A DNA stretch of 64,000 bases from Holosporaceae bacterium (GTDB lineage: Bacteria > Pseudomonadota > Alphaproteobacteria > UBA7879 > UBA5542). The stretch lies in the NCBI GenBank assembly GCA_022646525.1, contig CP060261.1, positions 744,001-808,000 on the forward strand, given 5' to 3'. Position 1 is the stretch's first letter, and each line of letters begins with the position of its first letter. Below are positions 61,488 to 64,000 of this stretch, one piece after another. Made by a program: the position numbers and the translations under genes. Below the pieces are notes generated by a model. The model was not told the DNA's origin. It saw only the letters and a program-made list of their open reading frames with translations, and ran no database searches.

Positions 61488-63164
61488 TTACTTTTTTCGT
61501 GTTAAAGCCCACTGTTGTGCAATCGCAAGCAAGTTTGTAAGTGTCCAGTAAAATACAACACCAGCGGGGAATTGAGCCAACATATAAGTGAACAAGAATG
61601 GCAAAATCAAAAACATCTTTGACTGCATCTCATCCATAGGCTGTGGACTTAACTTTTGTTGAAGATACATAGTGAATCCCATTAAAATAGGTAAGCCACC
61701 AATCATAAGGAAAGAGGGAGGTGCCCATGGAATCAATCCAAACAAATTGAAGAATGTTGTCGGGTCAGGTGCCGACATATCTTTAATCCATCCAAATAAA
61801 GGGGCATGGCGCATGTCAATGTTGATGAGCAGCACTTTATAAATGGCAAAGAGAACAGGTATTTGAAGAAACATGGGCAAACAGCCAGACACAGGGTTTA
61901 CTTTGTGCTTTTTGTATAAGGACATCATTTCTTGATTGCGGCGCATATTGTCGCCCTCTGTTGATTCTTTAATCCGATTCAGTTCAGGGGTTAATTCCTT
62001 CATTTTGGCCATAGAGCGATATGATTTGCTTGCCAGGGGGAATAAAAGCCCGCGAATAAGAAGCGTAAGCACCACAATAGCGAGTGCAAAGTTTCCAAAA
62101 TACTGGTTGAGTGTTTTCAGCACAAAGAAGAGTGGGCGCGTAATGAAATAGAACCAGCCAAAATCGATGGCTAAGTCAAAGTGTGGAACACCTAATTTTT
62201 GTTCATAGGCATCTAAAATATCGATTGATTTTGCGCCCGCAAAGAAGTGGAAGGTGTGCTCTGTGCTCATACCGGGTTGCAAGGTCGTTGCGCCACCAAT
62301 AAAGTCAGTTTGGTACAGTGGTGCATTTTCTGATCCAACAGAACGATAATTGGCAGTAATTTGCATGTTCTGGTCTGGCAGAAGGGCGCCTAGCCAATAT
62401 TTGTCAGAAAAGCCTAACCAGCCCCCTTTGCTTTGATAGTTGAAAGTTTTTTCACTGCGAACGTCTTTATATTTTTCTTCTTTCAGCTTGCCATCAAGAT
62501 AGCCAACGGCACCTTCATGAAGGGCATACGATGTGGATCCTGTTTCATCGCTTGTCCGCCTTGTCAGAAGTGCGTAAGGGCTAACCTGGAAAGGTGTTGT
62601 AGAGGCATTTTTGATTTTATCAGTGACAGAGAAGAGGTATGTATCATCTAGGCTGATTGTGCGCACAAAAAGAACACCCTGAGGGTTTCTCCACTCAAGT
62701 TGTATTTTTTTACCTGACGCAAGATGTGTGCTTTGTGATTTCCAAGGGGTGTTTGACCCTGGCATCGCAATTGATTTATCAGGGGATACCCATCCTGATT
62801 CCATATAATAAGAGGATGCTGTGTCTTTTGGGCGCAGTAAGGCAACGGGACCGCTGCTTTGCTTTAGGCTTTCCTTGTAATGCGTCAGGAACAAATCATC
62901 AATACGTGCGCCTTTTAGGAAAGGGAGCCAGTTACCGCATTAGATTCAAATGTGATGCGCTTTGATTTTGTTTTATGGTTTCGTATGATTCAGATATGGG
63001 GTCGAGCGATACGGAAGGCATAGTTTGTTCGGCTGCAGGTGCTTCTTTTTGTGCAGTATTTTCAGCCCGTTCCATATGTGGACGCTCGTAGAAATAATAA
63101 TAACCTCAAAAATACAAATAGATGCCAACATGGCAAAAACGAGGTTTCTTTTGTCTGAATCCAT
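61488..63164 (-). CDS. yidC: Membrane protein insertase YidC (frame-broken)
   Basis: Inserts proteins into the inner membrane, alone or with Sec. Start MDSDKRNLVFAMLASICIFE at 63164 with the first membrane segment. Shifts near 63080, 62935 and 62900 join into the large periplasmic P1 domain (GGWLGFSDKYWLGALLPDQN). The YidC core with its conserved Arg in LLIRGLLFPLASKSYRSMAK, the EGDNMRRNQEMMSLYKKHKV loop, and FLQIPVLFAIYKVLLINID then the C-terminal segments follow. About 555 aa. Confidence 0.97.
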
Positions 63165-63189
63165 TTTAACTTCCTTTATTTTTCTGTTT

Positions 63190-63431
63190 TTACTGGGTCA
63201 TAGAGGGTGTGTCTGCTTTAATCCATGGGTGGCAGCGTAAAATACGCCGAACACCAATCGCAATTCCCTTTATAACGCCGTTGTACAAGATTGAATCTCT
63301 CATATACCGGGAGCAAGTAGGTTGATAGCGACACCCTTCGATAACAAAAATATATTTTAAGAACAAAGCATAAAATCGAATAAGCTTGATCAAAAAATTT
63401 TAATATAAAAATGAAGTATCTTACTTTTCAT
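63190..63431 (-). CDS. yidD: Membrane-protein insertion efficiency factor YidD
   Basis: Small membrane-associated protein with the motif GCRYQPTCSRYMRDSILYNG and IGVRRILRCHPWIKAD. The open frame begins at a TTG (63393), but the natural start is the ATG at 63431 overlapping the rnpA stop. It reads MKSKILHFYIKIF and joins after one extra T near 63390. About 80 aa. Part of rpmH-rnpA-yidD-yidC. Confidence 0.93.
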
Positions 63432-63794
63432 TTTTTTTCTGATTTTCGAAAAGTTTTTTGAAAAAGTGAAATGCATCTTCAAAATTTTTCTCTAAATCCT
63501 TGTATTTGTGATCGATGCAGCCTGCGCGCGCAACAATGACATAGTCAAGGGAAATGGCAGATCTGTCTTTTAAATGTTTGTGAACAATTGATTTAAAGCG
63601 GCGCTTTATCAGGTTCCTGTCGACGGCTTTGCTGTTTTTTTTTATCACAATGAAGCCGAACCTCCCAACTTCTGCTGCTGTGCTTTCCTCTGTTTCAATG
63701 GCTTGCATAATAAAAGAGTTTGTAACAAACTTTTTTTTCCAAACCGGGCAACATTCGTAAATTGAAGTCGCTTGTTTAAACAAGGAATTTTCAC
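63421..63794 (-). CDS. rnpA: Ribonuclease P protein component
   Basis: Protein subunit of RNase P, which matures tRNA 5' ends. The conserved core GRFGFIVIKKNSKAVDRNLI followed by KRRFKSIV (RNR-type motif as DRNLIKRR) is in one frame. The usual start lies in another frame: GTG at 63794 gives MKIPCLNKRLQFTNVARFGKK, with a shift in the A run near 63738. A longer open frame to 63912 lies over rpmH and is artefactual. About 124 aa. Confidence 0.93.
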
Positions 63795-63805
63795 GTCTGC
63801 TGCAA

Positions 63806-63943
63806 CTATGCAGAAAGTTTAGCGCGACCTTTAGAGCGGCGACTGCTGAGAACTTTGCGCCCACCAGTTGTTGACATGCGCGATCTGAAGCCATGACGAC
63901 GCTTTCTAACAAGCTTACTGGGTCTATAGGTTGTAATTTTCAT
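63806..63943 (-). CDS. rpmH: 50S ribosomal protein L34
   Basis: Missed by length filters, 45 aa, starting MKITTYRPSKLVRKRRHGFR with GGAG upstream, then SRMSTTGGRKVLSSRRSK and ending AKLSA. The KRRHGFR and GGRKVL motifs are universal for L34. It lies 11 bp before rnpA, as in nearly all bacteria. The 57 bp upstream to the window edge are too few to judge the promoter. Confidence 0.97.
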   Translation of the reverse strand: MKITTYRPSKLVRKRRHGFRSRMSTTGGRKVLSSRRSKGRAKLSA

Positions 63944-64000
63944 CTTTATCTATCTCCGTACCTGGAACTTGAATATTAGAGTTTATATATATTTGTGGGG

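Noticed and set aside
63421..63912. The 163-aa open frame as the full rnpA product.
   Set aside because: Its first 40 codons cover rpmH in another frame and do not resemble RnpA; the natural start is the GTG at 63794.

Overview
The window looks like a chromosomal segment of a host-associated alphaproteobacterium, most plausibly of the Holosporales / Paracaedibacteraceae kind. The reasons are: alphaproteobacterial gene orders (murA with a DUF2948 gene; tmk-holB-metG-tatD-MBL; TPR-bamB-der; ftsE-ftsX-ydcF-plsC; rpmH-rnpA-yidD-yidC-engB), a moderate-to-low G+C content judged by eye, a type VI secretion locus, and an unusual number of signal-peptide proteins of unknown function. No 16S rRNA gene is present, so this placement is inference.

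Layout. 1-6.6 kb: minus-strand T6SS operon tssB-tssC-hcp-hcp-tssE-tssF-tssG, running off the left edge. 6.8-12.8 kb: tag, two unknown secreted proteins, murA/DUF2948/dcd, tRNA-Thr, an outer-membrane barrel and tRNA-Glu. 13.1-18.9 kb: a second barrel followed by a very long secreted coiled-coil protein. 19.0-23.1 kb: mlaA-mlaC-murJ-trpS. 23.1-28.2 kb: an island of unknown exported proteins, including two divergently transcribed proteins with the same ten-cysteine framework, plus a LysR regulator with a divergent partner. 28.2-44.8 kb: housekeeping blocks (der, bamB, pepA, tatD, metG, holB, tmk, rlpA, mltB, tRNA-Ser, rpoH, nagZ). 44.8-54.9 kb: xseA, tRNA-Pro, plsC, ydcF, ftsEX, alaS, two glycosyltransferases, rplU-rpmA. 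55.0-59.8 kb: initiator tRNA, a proline-rich secreted protein and a long repeat-containing rod protein. 59.8-64 kb: lpxC, engB, yidC, yidD, rnpA, rpmH.

Envelope biogenesis dominates the recognisable genes: peptidoglycan (murA, murJ, mltB, rlpA, nagZ), lipid asymmetry (mlaA, mlaC), barrel assembly (bamB), membrane insertion (yidC, yidD), lipid A (lpxC), division (ftsEX). The T6SS and the exported unknowns are the likely host or competitor interface.

Caution on reading frames. About half the genes, including essential single-copy ones (alaS, metG, murA, murJ, rpoH, rpmA, yidC, lpxC), need one or more single-base shifts. Where the correct frame is obvious the shift usually lies in a short homopolymer, and ftsE carries two compensating shifts. 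This is the pattern of assembly indel errors rather than gene decay, so coordinates below span the whole reconstructed gene and are marked where the frame breaks.
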